Below are positions 59,776 to 64,000 of a DNA stretch of 64,000 bases, piece by piece. The number at the start of each line of letters is the position of its first letter. Position 1 is the first letter of the stretch. The stretch comes from Drosophila persimilis (Eukaryota; Arthropoda; Insecta; Diptera; Drosophilidae). The position numbers and the translations under genes are program-made. Location: the NCBI RefSeq assembly GCF_003286085.1, contig NW_020825294.1, forward strand, positions 6,820,001 through 6,884,000. Direction: 5' to 3'. Under the pieces are notes generated by a model. It searched no databases. It was not told the origin of the DNA and saw only the letters and a program-made list of their open reading frames with translations.

Positions 59776-60179
59776 CCGCTCCGGCGTTCTAGTCACTTCG
59801 ATGAACATCTTGTAACTATTTTTGAAAAGCGCACGAACGCAACTGCAGAGCAGAGTCCGACCAGCAGCAGCAGCAGCAACAGCAGCAGAAGCGGCAGCAG
59901 CAACAGCAGCAGAGGCCCACAAACGAAACCGAAACCGAAAGCAGAGACCAAGAACAAACACCACAAAAGAGAGCCAACGAGCAACGAGTTGGGGGAGCAC
60001 AAGAGAGTGACTGTGTCTCACTGTGCGAGTGTGTCCAAGAGAGAGTTTCACTGTTGTATGCGATTCCGAACAAACCTCTTAAGAGAGCCGCGCGATGGCG
60101 AACATTTCTGTCTGTGCGTTAAAGAAAAAACGAAGCGTAGCATCCGCGGTGCTGCGTTCGTGTTGGCTCTTGAAGAACT
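59776..60179 (-). promoter_or_regulatory. chn: Candidate chn start site and leader exon
   Basis: A TCAGTT initiator on the minus strand places +1 at 60179. GAGAG words lie about 200 bp upstream (60379-60399), and no TATA box is clear. The downstream region is CTG/CAG-rich, common in Drosophila leaders, and a usable donor (GCGG|GTAATT) is at 59775. Downstream-promoter matches are only partial. This is inferred from motifs and position only. Confidence 0.3.
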
Positions 60180-63100
60180 GAACGCAGCCACAACCAGCCG
60201 ACCAGCCGACCAGCCGACCAGCAGACAGCAGCCAGCAACTGGCCCGAAGCCCACACTCTGTAACACGAGCGAAGCTTCGTGCGCGCGGGCGAAGAGCAGC
60301 AGCCAGCAGCACAAAAAGACGATTACTTAAGCAGTGACTAACTGGCACAGCGCGAGGGACGGGTGGGGAGGGGACAAAGAGAGCAGCAGAGTGAGAGAGC
60401 GACAAGCCAAGCCCCGCATTTCTGGCTGCTGGCTGCAGTTACTACTGTCTCTGCTGTTAGACCCAACAGAGCAATGTTAACACTTGTTTTTTTGTACGCT
60501 TGTGGAGGGGGGAGGGGGCCGGCAGATATTCTGACCAGATGTTTGTAAAGCAGATGCTTTTTCGACCCCAAAAATGGGTGTTTATGGCTGATCAGCAGCA
60601 GCAGAAGCCAAATTATGAGAGATCGTATTGGTATATTGTGTGGTGCCCATGGAAACTAGTCCGCAAGAGTATCCAGCTGTCGGCACACTTTTCCTTCAAA
60701 GAAGCCATATGCCGGCAGATTTCATGGCTAAATGACCAATCTAATTGTCCAAAAGAAGCCGCACAACTGATAATAATAATAATAATCAGGGGAAGCCCAC
60801 GGGCCAGCCCAAGCAATCCATTATCAAAAAGTTTTCCGTTCGGATCTGCTCATTTAAGTCCAGGAACTTATTGGTACAACAATGGACCGTAAGTACAATA
60901 AGCGCTTATTAAATGCCTCGAATGCGAATCAACTTTCAGCTAAATGGAAACCGGCGGGGCGACGGGGACGGCGATGTGGATGCCAACGCGGAGAAACAAT
61001 GAAAATGCCATGGCCGGAAATTCACGCAACGGAAGGGGAGTGGGAAAGGAAAAGAAAAGGAGTCTTCGGGGGAAAGCAGCAGCAAGACGACGCTGCCAAT
61101 GCCACTTGGGAACGTCAGTCACCCACAAGATTTGCTCGAGTCACCACCGCCCACCGCCCATCGCCCATCGCCCAGCCCCCCTACCCCCATACCAAATCCT
61201 ATTCCCAGTTCCAGTTTCAGTTTCCCATCATGCTATACAATCTTCAGCAGCTGCTACTCCATGAGGTCGCTGTTCGCTCTGCATCCTTCCTTTCCACTAC
61301 TCTTTCTAGCTCCTTGGGGTTGGATACCCTGTACGGGTAGGGTGTTATAATTATAGGCACACGATTGTCATGCTGGAGGATAAGGTATTCCGATAGCCTT
61401 CACTAGAATCGAGACTTTCTGCGCCCTCCCCGTCCTGTAGGGCCACCCATTCATCTTTTTGGCTAGCCAAAAATTTTGCATGCCATGGCAGAAACAAAGC
61501 CAGCGCAAAATGTTTGGCCGCCTGGGAACAGAAAAGACTTGAAGAAGTACAGGCCAGGGAGCCGGGGAGCCAGGGAGCCTGGGAGCCTGGGAGCCAGTGA
61601 GAACACTGCGAAGGAATGAGCAATAGAGTACAGAGAGGGGGTGGGGCGAACAGGAGCGAAAAGAAAGAGGAAGCCTGATTGGGTTTCCATTGAAAACTGC
61701 TTGGCCAACTTTATGTTTCGACCGCAGGAATTACCCAAAAACTTGAAGCCTGTCTGTTAAGAATTTTTTTGGTTGGTTAAGAATTTGGAAGAGAGTTCAA
61801 AACTGATATTCCTGTGCATAAATCACAGGCAACCAATCTACGGGGTCCGGATCTCGGGGATTGATTAATGAGATGCGCAGCACTTAGCACGTGCTCTCGG
61901 TCCGTCCGGGGACATTGGGGAGTCACTCCGTCAGTCAGGTACAAGGACACGGATACGGATGGAGACACGAGCGCACCGGCGATTCCTTGGACACAGTTCC
62001 CAAAAAGTTATTTATGACCGCCGGGCGAATGCAATTTGTTGTGGTCAACAAATCGCTACACAAATTTCTGTTCTGTTCTGTTCCTCTTGGCTTGTTTTTT
62101 TGCACAAAAATGAGCAAGATCATTAGAGATGTGATGTGTGGGTGCGGGGGGGCATTGGGGAATTGGAGAATTGGGGATTGAGGATGGGTGGAATGAGACA
62201 GAAGTTTATTAGTCACGTTCGAGGAATGCGAGTGGCCATCGCCACCAAAAGGTGAGGCTCCCAAAAATATTCATACTCGTATTCGCATTCGTATCAAAAG
62301 CATCCAAAGACTCTCTGCTAAAAGCGGCCAAAGAAACGAGCTTAAGCCAAATGGCGTTAATCCATGAATTATTGCCTAAAAGCATGCCAAAGCGCATTAA
62401 AGTCGAGAGGTGACAGCGCGAAGAAGGCGACACAGGAGTGGAGCTGGGCGGAGGAGGTGGAGGAGCAGGAGGAGGAGGAGGACGGATCAGGCAGGTAGCC
62501 AAGGGACAAGGCAGCGGACAAGATATCAATTGTATTAGACAAAAACAAGAGGTGCGGAATACCCTCTCCAAGGGCTAAGATTTTCAACGGAACTCATCGA
62601 ATATGGAATAAAGATACGCTGGTTATGGGGGAGGTGGGCTGTCCAGGGATGTTTGGGGAATAAGAAGTTTGAGAGGCTAGGCAAGAGTGGATTAGTTTGG
62701 ATAGGATGAGTGGAATGGTATTTTCCTTGTAGAAGTCTTAGAGCAAAAACTCTGCTTGGAATAGATTGTTCTCGTAGGAGGGTAGATATTGTAGATAGTC
62801 GTGTATTAGGAAAAATATCTAAAAATATGAAAACGTATAAAACCTATAAATACGGCCTTTCTTTAATCTATCTATATGGACGGACTTTTTCTAATAAAGT
62901 TGGAGCTCCAAAAATATAAATATATGGTTTTTTTAAGGTTCAAGTTTTTTAAATTTTGAGTTGAAAATTTTGTAAAAATATATATGTATATTTTTTTTTA
63001 ATTTTATAAGGAACTAATCTTTTTTTTAGGATTATTAAATCTATTAATCTATAAATCTATTATCTATTAAATATAGTTTTCCGGAATTTTTCAAGCCTGA

Positions 63101-64000
63101 AAATATATTAAAATAAAAAGCTTTCAAATCGAAAATTTACAAATTGCTGTTGTGTGTATTTTTCTTCAATTGTTTCTTGTAAATACTTGGCTTAAAAAAC
63201 GGAAACTGAAATTTCCACCAGGTGACAAATCCCCAGACAAAACGATAATACCCTCGCCCATCGCCAAATGTCGCCACGGAGCATTAGTAATGCCCATGAA
63301 AGTGCCAATGGAGAACATGAAACAAACATTTTGATTTTTTAGCTCAACAAAAAAACACCAAAACATCAAAACACCAAAAAGAAAACGATAAAAATATTGA
63401 CCGCAAAATATAAATAAAAGCACATAAAAATAAAAAATAAAAAATAAAAAAAAGGGGTAAAGTGAAGCCCAGTTTTGGACCGCACCCATGAGGAGAGCGC
63501 TCCAATCAGTCCATGTGTGGCCCCCCAACCGAATGCCCCTCTATCCTGCTTTTTTAGAGGTATACCTGCCCCTCCATTCCCCCCTATCCCCCCTCTATGT
63601 AGGGGTACATATATCTATATCTCGCTTTCTGCATTTGTCACAACTTTAAAGTTGTATATTTTATTTATTTTTGGGTGCCTGCTTTTGTTGTTGTATTTCT
63701 GTTGTTTCTGTGGGTATTGACATTATAATCAACGCCGTTTTCAATTTCAACAAAACCCTCTCCTGCCACAAAATGTTGCATCCGTCCCGCACTCCTAAAC
63801 CCTGAGGGCGGGGGGGCAAAAAAAACTTCTCTTTGCTTTTGAGCTGTTCATTTTTTTGGGGTATCTTCCACAGTGCTGCCAGAGGGTATGTCATCGGAGA
63901 GGGTATACATGGCTTGATCAGATGTTGGCAGAGGAGAGAAGAATACAAAATTATATAAGGATGAGGATCCATGATCTGCAGATAGAACATAAATCAGAGC
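60180..64000. other. Upstream DNA, no gene seen
   Basis: Contains an ACCAGCCG tandem run at 60192-60222, a GGGAGCC repeat at 61557-61602, a TACCCTGTACGGGTAGGGTG word near 61327 typical of dispersed fly repeats, and AT-rich DNA at 62920-63130 and 63340-63460. No open frame with protein character. Confidence 0.45.
61557..61602 (+). repeat. GGGAGCC minisatellite with G-quadruplex pattern
   Basis: Five G runs (61557, 61564, 61573, 61581, 61589) spaced by AGCC-type 4-5 nt linkers. Both a short tandem repeat and a G4-like motif. Confidence 0.6.

Overview
This window is from an insect nuclear genome and fits Drosophila well: introns of about 60-75 nt, DRE and Motif 1 core-promoter words, many CA/GT/CAA/CAG microsatellites, and a locus that reads as the REST/NRSF-like zinc-finger gene charlatan (chn). 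An obscura-group species is possible from the microsatellite density, but that is a guess. There is nothing bacterial or viral here.

Layout. (1) Positions 1-3100, minus strand: the 5' part of the E4 ubiquitin ligase gene Ube4B, with a spliced leader and a DRE-type promoter at about 3134. (2) Positions 3140-7153: a short stretch of promoter-like words, then a spliced plus-strand transcription-like unit that runs into a nearly perfect inverted repeat. Its arms are 4158-5791 and 5853-7153, with a 61-nt loop. A transcript through it would fold into a dsRNA hairpin more than 1 kb long, so it is a strong candidate for a hairpin-RNA (endo-siRNA) locus and is the most interesting object in the window. 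(3) Positions 8447-9723, minus strand: a three-exon gene for an acidic nuclear-type protein with an RVxF-like PP1-docking motif and a C-terminal chromo-like domain. (4) Positions 10948-20939, minus strand: the chn 3' UTR candidate and five coding exons, about 2255 residues with roughly 16 C2H2 fingers. (5) Positions 20940-60180: non-coding DNA read as the large first intron and regulatory domain of chn. It holds repeat arrays, a cluster of ATCGAT sites, an ACACCAAC-rich array, nested repeats, and two small minus-strand exon-like segments at 46000-46044 and 58541-58616. A candidate start site and leader exon lie at 59776-60179. (6) Positions 60180-64000: upstream DNA with no supported gene.

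The three protein-coding genes all lie on the minus strand. Two of them appear to use GC-AG introns, in each case because only the GC donor keeps a conserved or protein-like reading frame. The long non-coding domain upstream of chn suits a developmental regulator with complex expression. All gene models are built by eye from splice signals, frame and family knowledge; none is confirmed by transcripts.
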